Source: Microvelia longipes (lineage: Eukaryota > Arthropoda > Insecta > Hemiptera > Veliidae). From it: 64,000 nucleotides of DNA. Both the position numbers and the translations under genes were made by a program. The notes beneath the pieces were generated by a model that had not been told where the DNA came from, made no database searches, and worked only from the letters and a program-made list of their open reading frames with translations. The stretch spans positions 44,428,665 to 44,492,664 of the forward strand of contig JACMZG010001908.1 in assembly GCA_018340805.1 (NCBI GenBank), given 5' to 3'. Each line of letters starts with the position of its first letter. The stretch's first letter is position 1. This document shows positions 51,333 to 63,515 of this stretch, in pieces.

Positions 51333-51601
51333 CTATCTAAAAAATTGTTCGGTGGCTTTTTCTAGATCCCAATCATTTGTTGAAAGACAGGTAAACGCTA
51401 CGTCACGTTCGATGCCCATATCTACTAATTTGTCAACTTTTGCTTGTAAGTCTGGACAATCACAGGGCCCTGAAAAATAAATCATTAATATTATAATTAG
51501 AAAATAAATAATTAATATTAAATCATAGATTAATTTAAACAGATAAAGTTTTAGTAAAATAGGATTAACTTGTCAAACCTCTAAAAATGTTGTAAAAATG
51601 T

Positions 51602-51684
<83 letters not shown>

Positions 51685-54600
51685 ATCATAATAAAAATAA
51701 ATAAGATATTTAAAAATAAAAACACATAAATATAAACCTCTAAAATATAAAATTAATTAATAAATTTGTATAAAAAAAAAATATTATACAAGTACATAAG
51801 TTATATAAGTAAAATAAAAAGTATGACACGAGATGAAATTTTATTATAGTTATAGTAATTATTTTTTTATTTATTTCTTCTTTTTTTTTCTCAGAAATTT
51901 TTATAAAATCATTATACATTTATTCATTATATTAGTAATTATATGCAGAGTAATGATGACCTTAAGTTACTGGTTCCCCTCCATCAGCACAGGGCTTTTC
52001 CAAAAAGATGGAGGCTCATATTTTAGTTAACATGCATTACTATTAATGCATGTTAATTTTCGTTTTAATATCATGTTATTATTTTTTTTGTATTTAATTA
52101 ATATTGTGCAAACATAAAAAGTAAAAAAAAAATATAATAAAAGTTGTGTTGTTATTTTCAGGCACTAATGATTGCCTCTCGTCAGGTTGATAAAACTTTA
52201 CCAATAGATTATTTCAAAATAAAGACTCTTTCTTCACATTAACATACCAGACACATAACAGACACTACATAAACTAGACCATTTATAATGTGACATACCT
52301 GAGGCATAAGAATAAGTCCAAAATCTGGCAGTTTTTAAAAACATTTCATGGTTTTCTTTGTATTGTTTTGCCACAACAGCGTCCTGTGGATCGTCAGGCT
52401 CAGCTGAGGACATGAGAGCTTGTAATGATAACAAAACTGTCCTAAGGGTCATGGCAGCAGCCCTACAAAAATTATTAAATATTAATTAAAAAAAAAGAGG
52501 GATTCCTCTGGTGCAGTACAAGACTACAGTGCTAGTTTACAATGGATAGAAGGAAAAAAGGAAACATAAATTATTATGACCAAGAAACATATGAACATAT
52601 GACCAAGAAAAAAACATAAAATTGATAATGACACAATGTTAAAGTACTACATTCCGAAAAACATTTGAAAAAACGATGCATTTTGGAAAGTCTTTACATC
52701 AGAAAACATTTAGAATGAACTGTAACATTAAAATGACAGCTTTTACAACAACAAAATCGCCGTTACTGCGGCGAGCACCATATTGACTCCAGACAGTTTT
52801 TAATATACTCAGAGCCCCAAAAAATTGTTGATTACCAACCATATTTTAGGGTTTCCATCTATTTACCAAAGTTTTTTTAACTTTTTGGTCACTTTAAGTG
52901 GTCCTATCAACTTTTCTGTGTTTTATGATTTTTTGCATTTTTTTTTCAAGTCATAATTGCGGGTCAATGACGTCATAATAAAATTATTTTCCGAATAGCA
53001 CAACTACATCTATAGACTGATTTTTGTACAAAGTTAACTAAAACTAAAGTTTTGTACAAACTTTAACTAAATGAAATGAATTACCATTGATCTTTGAGGA
53101 TATCTAAGCAAATAGCTCCAGTAACCGAGGATACGTTGGGATGCCATATTCTTGTTAAAAAACGTACCTATAACAGTGTTGTTATTATTTGATCACAAGT
53201 TATTAAGTTGATAACAATACAATGACATTTTTAAATATAAAGGATATTTATTGCTTTAGATGGTAACTCCACAATATTTTGTGGAGGAAAAAAATCCAGC
53301 AAAACCCAATCAATAACAAGCCTATGAGCCAACTTAACAAGAGCTGCAACATAAAGCAAGTCATTATAGTCTGTCCTATGCATTATTAGTCCTGAAAGAT
53401 AATTAAATTGAAGAAATATACTGAATGGTCAAGTTACCATTTTATTCATCAGCTTTTAGCAATATTATTTTAATTGATTAAAACAAATTTGTTATATTAA
53501 TGAGGTTAAATTATGAAATTAGAGAAGATTGTAGTGTAAACAGAATATTTATACACCATGTATAGTATTAGCAGGAGACCAGGTACAAAGGTTCAAGTTT
53601 AGGTACAGGTACATACAACATTAGATTAGACAAAAGGATTTAGCGGTGAGTCACATAGACCTATAAAATGATTGCAAAACTGATAATACTTTAACAGATA
53701 TCAAACACCTGCTTGGCCCCCCTACACAGGCAGCTTCAGCTGCTTGGCCCCCCTACACAGGGAGCTTCAGCTGCTTGGCCCCCTACACAGGGAGCTTCAG
53801 CTGCTTGGCCCCCCAACACAGCAGCTTCAGCTGCTTGGCCCCCCTACACAGGGAGCTTCAGCTGCTTGCCCCCCCCCCCTCTACACAGCAGCTAGTTAAA
53901 AAACTTTCATATATTATTATTACTTTAATACATTCATATCATAAGTTTTTATGTATTTTTCCCATACTTGCACATTTTATCAGAAAACATTCACTAATGA
54001 GTGGGCTTGTGCGGCCGAGGGGGGGGGGGTATGGGAGCGTGGTCCAAATCCATTTCAGATATCTCTGATCATGGAAATATAAGTTTTGCAAAACTTCTTA
54101 TATGGCATTAACCCACTATGCAGTCAGCAAAGTTTTTTAAAAAATCTGTCAAATTAATAGTTAAAACTTTTCACCAAGAAAAAAATCACACATTCCGTTT
54201 TTTCAGGGCACTGAATCAAATGAAACAGGTTCAGAGATTAAAAATTATTATACAAAGAACTAAGCTATGTTATTAAATTTTTTGAAATTGGTATTACTTG
54301 ATTGATTAAAACATTTACTCAGTTTTCCATCTATACAAATATTATAATTCTAGCTTAAATAGTGTTAAAGCTAGTATTAAAGATTTTATGAATTAAAGTC
54401 AATTTTACAAAAAATATAGTGATTTGACCTTGTGGGAAAACTGAGAAATCAGACACACAATAATGAAACATTCTTTGTTCCCCTTGGGGAAACATTTGAC
54501 ATTTTAAACAAAACACCCTGCAATAAAAAAATATATATAATCAGTAATTTTTGGAAAGATATCAAGGATATATATCATTTAATACTACCGAGTTTCGCAA

Positions 54601-57388
54601 AACATGAATAGTTGACACAATATAATTGTGCAAGAGACACCTAGGAAATGTAACATCTGGGAACTGTTCCATCATTCGACATTCGTCATCATTGTTGGCT
54701 CGCACAATTATATTGTGTCAACTATTCATGTTTTGCAAAACTCGGTAGTATCAAATGATATATGTTTTGCTTGCCAAGAGAGCACCGCTCGTCTCTGGTA
54801 AGTTTTTCACATTCTCAATATTCTTCGGAATTAATTGAAGGTCAGAGTGAGTTCGCTCTGTCGGCGCCCTGATGAGTTAGACGTAACAAAACAGAGTGGG
54901 GCATGACATTATGTCATGTCACGCCATCAATGATGACTAATGTCGAATGATGGAACAGTTCCCAGATGTAGCATTGCATTTTGCTTGTTACATTTCCTTG
55001 GTGTCTCTCGCACAATTATATTGTGTCAACTATATCAAGGATAGATTGATATGTCCACAGTACTAATTTCTAGTAGCTTGCGATAACCGGATTTAAACAT
55101 TTTCTTATTTAAGATCCCTCCCCCAAGGGTCTAAAGGCCAAAACTTATTATAAGTTAAGGCCAAGTATTATATTACAACACATATATATGTTACAACTCA
55201 CCTAATGTTATCAGTGTTGCCATTAAAATGAAATAAAAAAACCTAAATTTTAAAAGGCTTATCCGCAGTTATTCCAATTTTAGCTATTTTTTATTTTTGA
55301 GCCAGCTATCAGCTGATCACTTATGTCTGAATTTTTTTTACACAGGTTTGTACATAGAGGTATATTACTAGAGGGGCCCTATTGGTTGAATTTTAAAACA
55401 TCGAAAAAGTAACCTGACCACATTCGATTATCATTATCATCAAATAAACATAACAAAAAAAACAGTAAATTATATAGTAGAATGTTTAAAATACAAATCA
55501 CAACACAAACAATCTGTTGGAAGCCCAAAACAATTGATTAATTATAACCTTAACTCCCTCTTGGAGGAGGTTTCAATGAGGTTACACAGAGCCCCTGAGA
55601 GCCCCACTAAAAATGATTCAGGCCTCTCAATGTATTAAGATAAGCTATGCTCCCTCTAGTATATATCTCCATGGGTTTGTATAGGAGTTTCCCTAATTGA
55701 TTTATATATTACTTTAGTTACATCACTGCAAAAATCCAAAGGTCATATATAAGTTTTCCACAGTCTTGGTGTCAGTATTTCAAAATAATTTAGAATACCT
55801 TAGGAGGGTTGAAAGGGTAAGTTTCGGGTATATTTATTTCTAGGATAAAGTTTCCTCCTTGGTATGGTGTATCTGGGGGACCCGTGATTTCTCCTTTCAG
55901 TTCACTATAGCTGTCATTAACCAGCTCAACTTTAATAGCACATTTGGCAACCTAAAACAAATAATAAGCTTATAATAGGAAATAAATTCAGTAAGTTTTT
56001 TCTGAGGAGCCACAGTCAAACCCCATGCCCTTCTCAAAGAATCAAATCATTTAAGGTACTTGTGTGTCTGTTTTGTATTACATACATCGAGAAATGGTTG
56101 TGATCATTTAGTACGTTCACACACACTCTAGATCCGCGGATCGTATAGAATATGTTTGCAATACGGTCAACTAACATTACGGTTCTTACAGCGTAATTGT
56201 TTAGTCGATCGAGTGATAACTGATCCCGCCAAAACATGGCGTTTTTTATGGTAAAGGTTCACTTTTGGTTGTAAGAAAGTTTAAAACAAAAAATATATTA
56301 AATTAAATTGTGATTTCTTTGCATAATAATTAAGTTACACTAAAAAAATAATATTCCAAAAGTTATTCGATCAAAAATGGTAATATAGATATGAAATAAA
56401 AGTTCGACGAGAAGGTTATCCATTAAATACGATCGTCTCTAAAGGTACATACAGCGTATCGGGGGATCCATTTAGATTCCATCTACCTAGGGTGCATTCG
56501 CGACGCTCAATCGCTCAGAGCGTTCTGAACAAGAGGTGTATTCTAGTTACCATGATTGTGCTCAGAGGCGTGGCAAGGGGGAGGAGCCAAAAAAAGCGGG
56601 AAGCCAGGATAGTAGTGGTGGGACTGATCCTACTAATCGTGCTTTCAGCAGGTTCAGTTCGATCACTTCTCCCCACTCCTATTCAATTGAAACCTTCTTA
56701 GCGGGAAATACAAAATTTTATCTCACCTTCATATTCACATGTACCATGCTGTGCTGTTTCTGTGTCGTGTTTCTGCTGTTTCTCTTTAATTTATACGTTT
56801 TACTTTTAATTAAATGATTAAATTTTTGAAAAAATGAACACAACAGTAACATAACCTAATAACTGTACACACAAGCCTGAATAAAACACGTTCGGGAGAC
56901 CAAGTGTGATCAGTACGATGGTGGGGAAATTTTTGTCCCCGCCATCCCCCTCCACCACTGAACACACTGACCCGAGCGCTCGAGCGTCGCGAATGCACCC
57001 CTACTTTTTAGCGTATGCGATCAGATCCCCTCCGCATGGTTCATACTGCTAAAATTACCGTATTTAGAGATCGTATTCTATACGATCCGTGGATCTTAAG
57101 TGTGTGTGAATGTACTAAGTGTGTGTCTCAGAAGAGATCCACGAGCTAGACACTTGCCGTTTCTAAAAACATTTAAATGAGATCCAGATATAAAATCACA
57201 CGATAAAACCAGATACAACAAGCGAGCCCGGCCGTTAACAAACCGAGGCATCCTTACAATACAAAACTACCATTATCTAACAACAATAAAATAATAAACT
57301 GACAAAAATTAAGAATATAACTCACATCTTCACTTTTGATAACCTCTTTAAACTCTCTCTTGATCCTCTGAGCAGCAATATTTGCCAT
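51333..57388 (-). CDS. UBE2K: Ubiquitin-conjugating enzyme E2 K (E2-25K), complete, five exons
   Basis: A class II E2 that builds Lys48-linked ubiquitin chains and carries a C-terminal UBA domain. Minus-strand exons: 57388-57326, 55951-55799, 53167-53085, 52462-52299 and 51469-51333 (stop TAG). They give 199 residues, against 200 in human. The N-terminus MANIAAQRIKREFKEV is almost identical to vertebrates. The UBC fold shows GPPDTPYQGG, IPETYPFNPPK, WHPNVSSVTGAICLDILKDQ with catalytic Cys92, and AEPDDPQDAVVAKQY. The last exon encodes a UBA domain (about 160-199) with the VDKLVDMGIERD loop. Phases match at every junction. Possible minus-strand poly(A) signals lie at 51328-51323 and 51203-51198. 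Intron 1 holds the nested MITE at 56109-57117, and intron 2 holds a hAT-like MITE and the 54611-55030 element. Confidence 0.97.
51606..51680. repeat. (TA)n microsatellite
   Basis: Pure TA tract in the last UBE2K intron. Confidence 0.95.
52026..52056. repeat. Perfect short hairpin
   Basis: TTAACATGCATTA and its exact complement around a 4-bp loop, in the last UBE2K intron. Confidence 0.7.
53705..53892 (+). repeat. Minisatellite, about 32-bp unit, six copies
   Basis: Unit CTGCTTGGCCCCCCTACACA plus GGGAGCTTCAG. The most GC-rich array in the window, in UBE2K intron 2. Confidence 0.88.
54405..54535 (+). mobile_element. Partial arm related to the 45053 fold-back
   Basis: TTTGACCTTGTGGGAAAAC, then ACATTCTTTGTTCCCCTTGG and AAAACACCCTGCA repeat the order seen at 46135-46250. 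Only one terminus remains. Confidence 0.5.
54611..55030 (+). mobile_element. TIR element with TA flanks and an internal inverted flank
   Basis: TIR GTTGACACAATATAATTGTG occurs at both ends in inverted orientation, and pairing extends over about 90 bp (GGGAACTGTTCCATCATTCG and its complement). Inside the left part, 54698-54763 is an inverted copy of the element end plus the host flank 54571-54610. Confidence 0.7.
55353..55673 (-). mobile_element. hAT-like MITE, copy B
   Basis: A reverse-oriented relative of 24064-24380, 321 bp, with TIRs CATAGAGGTATATTACTAG and CTAGTATATATCTCCATG. It has a perfect 8-bp duplication GGTTTGTA at 55345-55352 and 55674-55681. It is in UBE2K intron 2. Confidence 0.87.
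56109..57117 (+). mobile_element. TA-inserting MITE, family F1, copy interrupted by another MITE
   Basis: Same termini as 22156-22668 and close similarity on both sides of a 511-bp insertion at 56490-57000. It sits in UBE2K intron 1. Confidence 0.83.
56490..57000 (+). mobile_element. PIF/Harbinger-like MITE nested in the F1 element
   Basis: Perfect 19-bp TIRs GGGTGCATTCGCGACGCTC at both ends, with imperfect pairing beyond, and a 3-bp duplication CTA (56487-56489, 57001-57003). The uninterrupted F1 copy at 22156 reads straight through this point. A 3-bp target duplication fits the PIF/Harbinger superfamily. The small ORFs inside show no transposase motif. Confidence 0.83.
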
Positions 57389-57962
57389 TACGACTTCAGT
57401 TCACATAAGTGAAGTAACATAAACAAGGCTTTCAAATAACAACTCGCCAAAATATTATCAAATATACAAATAAATAACACAAAAGAATGAATCACAACAA
57501 GGCGATAACAAATAAAATTAATACAATTTATAATTTGGTTAACAAACAACTATACTGCCAAAAATTTCATGAAAATTACATAGATAAAAAATGTATGCTT
57601 GAATCATAGGCTTGAATGATGGTGAATTTAAAAACTTGTTTTGAATTTAATACTCATCTTTGCTGCGACACTTCGTAATAGCGAAAAATGTCGGAATATC
57701 TGGAGCGTGGAAAATAATTAATTAATTTTGAGCATTTCATTTCGTTTAGTTTTATTCCTCTGATTTAATTATTGACATCATGTATATATTTAGTGCTTAT
57801 GAGTATTTTTTATACTGTTCTATGAAATGTATGTGTATTCAAAAACTATACCTATAAATGAGAAACGCTACGCTAATAGTTGTGGCTTATACGTGATTTA
57901 CTATTAATGGAAACACCAGTGTTGTTAATATAATAAATATTATTTATTTATATATTCAACAG
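57389..57962. promoter_or_regulatory. Shared upstream region of the divergent UBE2K / PRPS pair
   Basis: The interval between the UBE2K start codon (minus strand) and the PRPS exon (plus strand) is under 0.6 kb and has no recognisable repeat or ORF. Its position makes it the likely bidirectional promoter. No TATA box or initiator could be assigned with confidence. Confidence 0.4.
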
Positions 57963-58124
57963 CTGACAGATGAAAAAAGAAATGCACAAGTGGGAGCTGA
58001 TGCAGTCTTGCCGGAGTTTTCCCTCGGTTCTCCGAGCCGAATTATGCCCGTCTTGTCCCAAGCCATCCGTGCTAAGAGTCTGTTACATTTAAACTTAGAA
58101 TCTCCTCGACCAATTCGGGCTAGG
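57963..58124 (+). other. Open in-frame extension upstream of the conserved PRPS start
   Basis: The PRPS frame is open from the conserved ATG (58125) back to a TGA at 57894. A pyrimidine-rich run ending in CAG at 57960-57962 looks like a 3' splice site. Downstream of it the frame reads [19 protein letters not shown], then [19 protein letters not shown]. An in-frame ATG at 58044 would add 27 residues. The stretch is clearly less AT-rich than its surroundings. It could be a longer isoform, an exon joined to an upstream leader, or simply 5' UTR. I do not recognise the extra sequence. Confidence 0.45.
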
Positions 58125-58246
58125 ATGCCTAACATCAAAATTTTTAGTGGTACTTCCCATCCAGATCTGGCCCAAAGGATAGTTGATCGGCTGGGAATCG
58201 ACGTTGGAAAAGTAGTTACGAAGAAATTCAGCAATTTGGAAACTTG
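58125..58246 (+). CDS. Prps: Ribose-phosphate pyrophosphokinase (PRPP synthetase), first conserved coding exon only
   Basis: PRPP synthetase makes phosphoribosyl pyrophosphate from ribose-5-phosphate and ATP for nucleotide synthesis. The exon starts at the conserved [17 protein letters not shown] and continues through [20 protein letters not shown], ending inside the conserved Cys codon at a GTGAGC donor (58247). This is 40 codons plus two bases, the same place where vertebrate PRPS exon 1 ends. The next exon, expected to begin with the VEIGESVRGED block, is not found before the window ends, so the intron exceeds 5.7 kb. The reading frame stays open upstream (see the separate entry). The gene is divergent from UBE2K, whose ATG lies 0.74 kb away. 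Confidence 0.94.
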
Positions 58247-59221
58247 GTGAGCTATGTCCGGACATTATTTATCTATTTGTTTTAGATAGTTTTTCATAGT
58301 TTTTAGAAGTAATCTTCTTTGAACCGATGCTCTTGTTATGCAATCGTGTACCTTCTTATTCAATTTGAATATTATAAACTTAGCGTCCACTCCTGCCTCG
58401 TTTAGGAAAGACCCACATGCTTTTTAATTGGTCCTTGCTTCTTTTAATTTATTAATATTAACTAACTGTTGCGCACAACGCTTCAGGAATTTTAATTGTA
58501 TGCTATCAATTATTAACTACCCAATGGTTTAAGTTTCTAAATTCAATAATAGTTGATTCTGAACTAAATCGAGTTTAATTCCTTGATACATACAATTAAT
58601 GAAATAACCAGACAGTTTTATTGTTTTCTTTTAGACCAATTATTCTATTATTAGATTTCTTAAACGTATTTTCTTTATTATTTGTTCTTGAACTAGAATC
58701 ATGCAAATTGTTGGCTATGGAACAAGGCCTTCCTTAGCAACATTTATTGTTTGATCAATACCTACTTGATCTTTTTTTATTGAAGTGATATCAAAAGTTT
58801 TTTGCTGTCTTGATTTGGAGCCAGTTAATGCTGATGTAAACCTACCAAGTCAAAGGACTAGTCAACTGTTACATTTGATTTGCTCTGCTACTGAAAGTAT
58901 GAGACAATAAAGGAGAGGTGCATTCAGATATGTCCAATAAACAAACCTTGTTTCCTTCACTCTGACAGGCTTTCCAAATTCAATTATTTCATATTATAAA
59001 ATTGGACTGCTAAGATAGCTTGAATACTAAGCAATGAAATACTAACGTGGTTAAACTTAGGTACTTTTGTATTATGGAATAAATTGTCAAGTTTACTCTC
59101 TCCTCTCTGTAACTTTGCCAATGTAGCTCTTGTGGTGAAAACATCCTATTGACAATGGCGGGTGTTTTGACAGACCAAAATACAGCCCAAAGTAAAAACT
59201 CACTTGTTGGTTCTCTTCAAC

Positions 59222-59770
59222 TACAGGAATTTGATACGATGTGTCTTCTAGCAAACCATAACAATTTGATACAATGTGTCTTTTAGCAAACCATAACAAT
59301 TTGATGCAATATGTCTTCTAGCAAACCATAACAATTTGATACAATGTGTCTTCTAGCAAACCATAACAATTTGATGCAATGTGTCTTCTTGTAAACCATA
59401 ACAATTTGATATAATGTGTCTTCTAGCAAACCATAACAATTTGATACAATGTGATTCTAGCAAACCATAACAATTTGATACAATGTGTCTTCTAGCAACC
59501 ATACAATTTGATACAATGTGATTCTAGCAAACCATAACATTTGATACCATGTGTCTTCTAGCAAACCATAACAATTTGATGCAATGTGTCTTCTAGCAAA
59601 CCATAACAATTTGATACCATGTGTCTTCTAGCAAACCATAACAATTTGATACAATGTGTCTTCTAGCAAACCATAACAATTTGATACAATGTGGTCTTCT
59701 AGCAAACCAATTTGAACAATGTGTTTCTAGCAAACATACAATTTGTACAATGTGTCTTCTAGCAAACAAT
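59222..59770 (+). repeat. Minisatellite, about 35-bp unit, about 16 copies
   Basis: Unit AACAATTTGATACAATGTGT plus CTTCTAGCAAACCAT, degrading into gapped units at the right. In PRPS intron 1. Confidence 0.88.
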
Positions 59771-59779
59771 TACAATTGT

Positions 59780-60818
59780 CATTTGTTTTATGGTTACACT
59801 TACAATTACAAGTGACTCATAGCAAATTTTTCCTTTCCTAAAGAAAAATTATGCTATGAGATTAGGGTTGCAGACTTTTAAATGAATAGATGGAAAGCGT
59901 CTGATTTTAATATGTTTTTTCAATCTACTGATTTTAATATAAATATGTCTACTTTTTTTATAACTTATTATTATGATACCCCTTAGTAGTTTTCTCTGTT
60001 GCTACTATGTTGATAACAATTTATAATTATGACATTTTATTAAAATGGTTTGGCGTGAAATGTTTATGTTAAACGGCTACAGGGTGCTTATATGTCAAAA
60101 TGTTGGCTGAGTGAAATATTTGTTGCTGTTGGTATATTATTATTATTATTTTTTTATTTTTTAAAGAAATTTATGTTTTCTGCATGCTCCGTTTATTCAA
60201 ACACACATGCATTTTCAATCTTCTTAATTAATATGCTGTTGGTAAATGTACACATATATCTATATTGTGTCAATATTCTTGCCAGCTATTTACTTCATTT
60301 GCTCCTTATTGTTTCCTTGGCACGTGTTAGTCAAGATGAGAGACAAGGTCATATACTTTTCAAGGTTAAACTTATTAAGTATAATTTGCCCCCGTAAAAA
60401 TTAATTAATTTTATAATTAAGAACCTTTTCTTATTAAAAAATTAATGTATTTTAAAGATTAATAAATACTGAATTATGCAATTACAGGTCTTAATTAAAA
60501 AATTAGTCAATATTTGAATAATTGTTTATTTTAAGCATATTAATTCATATTTATTATTATATTCATAATGCATTCTAATATAATGTAATAATATAATATA
60601 TTAATAATAATATAATACATAAATATATTAAATAACAGTATTTAGATTATTTAAAAAGAAGTATTTCTATTTGACTAGTAATGTATTACATCTAACTCGC
60701 ATCAGAAGATTGCATCAAATAAATATTTAATAACAGCCTCTCTTTGCTCTCTAGATAGAGTAAGGATGCAAATAAAAGTTTATCCACAGATACATTTTCA
60801 AAAACCAGGAAAATCAAC
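59780..60818. other. PRPS intron sequence, nothing clear
   Basis: AT-rich with scattered TAATAT words. The open frame 60092-60397 is hydrophobic low-complexity and has no recognisable domain. Confidence 0.4.
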
Positions 60819-61492
60819 AAAAACAAATAATAACTTAAGAGTTTTTTGGACTATTACAAATTTAATATCAATTAAATTAAAGAAGACTTTAGTCCTTATA
60901 AAAATTTATTTAAAAAAATTGTTGAAGAGCTTTCGCCCAGGGATCTATATATGTGGTTCTGTATGAAGTATACGACAGTTTTCTTTGTCTGGTCGGTGGT
61001 CATACAGACAAAAGGAAATTTTTAGAAATGCTCTATATAAAAGCTGACAAAGACAGTATGAACAAAAAACAAGACATTAACAATCTTAGCAGTATTATTA
61101 TAATATTATCTTAAAATCATAATTTTTCCTTTACCTTTTTCTAATTTCATTTAAAATTTATTTACTTAGTTAGACACATGACATAAAAAACATTCAAAAT
61201 TTTATTATTTTCCAACTTTTTCATTTTTTGTCATTTTTAAGAACTGAAGAAGCTCAGGATCCCTGGGGGAAAGCTCTTAAACAATTTATTTTCAATAAAT
61301 TTTTATAAGGACTAAAGTCTTCATTAATTTAATTGATATTAAAAACAAATTAAAAAAAAAATTGTGGATGGACTTTTATTGCATTCTTATGGTATAAAAT
61401 CCACTAGGGCTTATAATTTAAATAGATAGAGTAAATAGGGAAACATTGGCACTTTGATATTCTAAAATATAAATGTAAAAAATTAATTACAG

Positions 61493-61738
61493 GGCTCGCT
61501 TCGCTCACTAGATTCCTTATATTTATAATAAAAAAATTTGAGAATATTTTTCGGAATATTACCAAAAACTGTACAGCTCTGACACATAGTTAATTCTACA
61601 TGTTTACAACATTTTATCAAAATCAGTCCATTTTTACGGCAGTTATTGCGACATGTACAATCACACACACAACATACAAACAAACATATGTGCCGTTCCA
61701 ATCTTCTAAAATGTAAGAACTCACGTTCGTTCAACAAG
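61493..61738 (+). repeat. Repeat family R, short copy 3
   Basis: GGGCTCGCTTCGCTCACTAG through TACAGCTCTGACACATAG and TTTTTACGGCAGTTATTGCG to ACTCACGTTCGTTCA, matching the 3' 200 bp of copies 1 and 2. Confidence 0.7.
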
Positions 61739-61859
61739 GAATTTTAAATAAATAAATAAGCTTTATTTATGGACTACATACATAATTAAGTAAAAACATA
61801 CAACAAATTAAACAAGAAAAATTAAAATTTTAACAGTTTTTTAATAATATTTATACTTT

Positions 61860-61860
61860 G

Positions 61861-61951
<91 letters not shown>
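61860..61951. repeat. (CA)n-(TA)n microsatellite
   Basis: CA then TA repeats in the first copy of the terminal duplication. The second copy at 63434-63515 is more interrupted. Confidence 0.93.
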
Positions 61952-61954
<3 letters not shown>

Positions 61955-63063
61955 ATGTATACTCAGGGGGTCCTGTCATGAATAATTCAGTTCAAACCAT
62001 ACAGGAAGGTATACTACAGTGGTTCAAACTAACTTTTAGTTTGAACATTTATTTTAGGAATAAATGAGGAAAAGGTATAAATGTATTGGGTTGGAATAAA
62101 TGAGGAAAGTAGAAATAATATAAAACACAATATGTACAAATATATATAAAAACAAATAATAACTTAAGAGTTTTTTTGACTATTACAAATTTAATATCAA
62201 TTAAATTAAAGAAGACTTTAGTCCTTATAAAAATTTATTTAAAAAAATTGTTGAAGAGCTTTCGCCCAGGGATCCTGAGCTTCTTCAGTTCTTAAAAATG
62301 ATAAAAAATGAAAAAGTTGGAAAATAATAAAATTTTGAATGTTTTTTATGTCATGCATCTAAGTAAATAAATTTTAAATGAAATTAGAAAAAGGTAAAGG
62401 AAAAATTATGATTTTAAGATAATATTATAATAAATACTGCTAAGATTGTTAATGTCTTGTTTTTTGTTCATACTGTCTTTGTCAGCTTTTATATAGAGCA
62501 TTTCTAAAAATTTCCTTTTGTCTGTATGACCACCGACCAGACAAAGAAAACTGTCGTATACTTCATACAGAACCACATATAGACAAAAGGAAATTTTTAG
62601 AAATGCTCTATATAAAAGCTGACAAAGACAGTATGAACAAAAAACAAGACATTAACAATCTTAGCAGTATTTATTATAATATTATCTTAAAATCATAATT
62701 TTTCCTTTACCTTTTTGTAATTTCATTTTAAATTTATTTACTTAGTTAGACACATGACATAAAAAACATTCAAAATTTTATATTTTCCAACTTTTTCATT
62801 TTTTGTCATTTTTAAGAACTGAAGAAGCTCAGGATCCCTGGGGGAAAGCTCTTAAACAATTTATTTTCAATAAATTTTTATAAGGACTAAAGTCTTCATT
62901 AATTTAATTGATATTAAAAACAAATTAAAAAAAAAATTGTGGATGGACTTTTATTGCATTCTTATGGTATAAAATCCACTAGGGCTTATAATTTAAATAG
63001 ATAGAGTAAATAGGGAAACATTGGCACTTTGATATTCTAAAATATAAATGTAAAAATTATTAC

Positions 63064-63303
63064 AGGGCTCGCTTCGCTCACTAGATTCCTTATTTTATAA
63101 ATAAAAAAATTTGAGAATATTTTTCGAATTTACCAAAAACTGTACAGCTCTGACACATAGTTAATTCTACATGTTTACAACATTTTATAAAATCAGTCCA
63201 TTTTTACGCAGTTATTGCGACATGTACAATCACACACACAACATACAACAAACATATGTTGCCGTTCCAATCTTCTAAAATGTCAAGAACTCACGTTCGT
63301 TCA
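63064..63303 (+). repeat. Repeat family R, short copy 4
   Basis: Almost identical to 61493-61738. It was copied with it as part of the terminal tandem duplication and has scattered single-base gaps. Confidence 0.7.
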
Positions 63304-63433
63304 CACAAGGAATTTTAAAAATAAATAAAGCTTTATATTATGGACTACATACATAATTAAGTAAAAACATACAACAAATTAAACAAGAAAAATTAAAATT
63401 TTAACAGTTTTTTATAATATTTATACTTTGCCA

Positions 63434-63462
63434 ACCACACCACACACACATATATATATATT

Positions 63463-63493
<31 letters not shown>

Positions 63494-63515
63494 TATATTA
63501 TATATATATATATTA
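63434..63515. repeat. (CA)n-(TA)n microsatellite, duplicated copy
   Basis: Counterpart of 61860-61951 with TTTATA interruptions. Confidence 0.9.

Noticed and set aside
53713..54068. Overlapping plus-strand ORFs rich in Pro, Gln and Ala
   Set aside because: They come from the 32-bp GC-rich minisatellite in a UBE2K intron.
56492..56817. Two ORFs that could encode a small membrane protein
   Set aside because: They lie wholly within the nested Harbinger-like MITE, start in its TIR and have no transposase motifs.
57956..58234. 92-codon minus-strand ORF
   Set aside because: It is the antisense shadow of the PRPS exon, whose plus-strand frame matches a known family.
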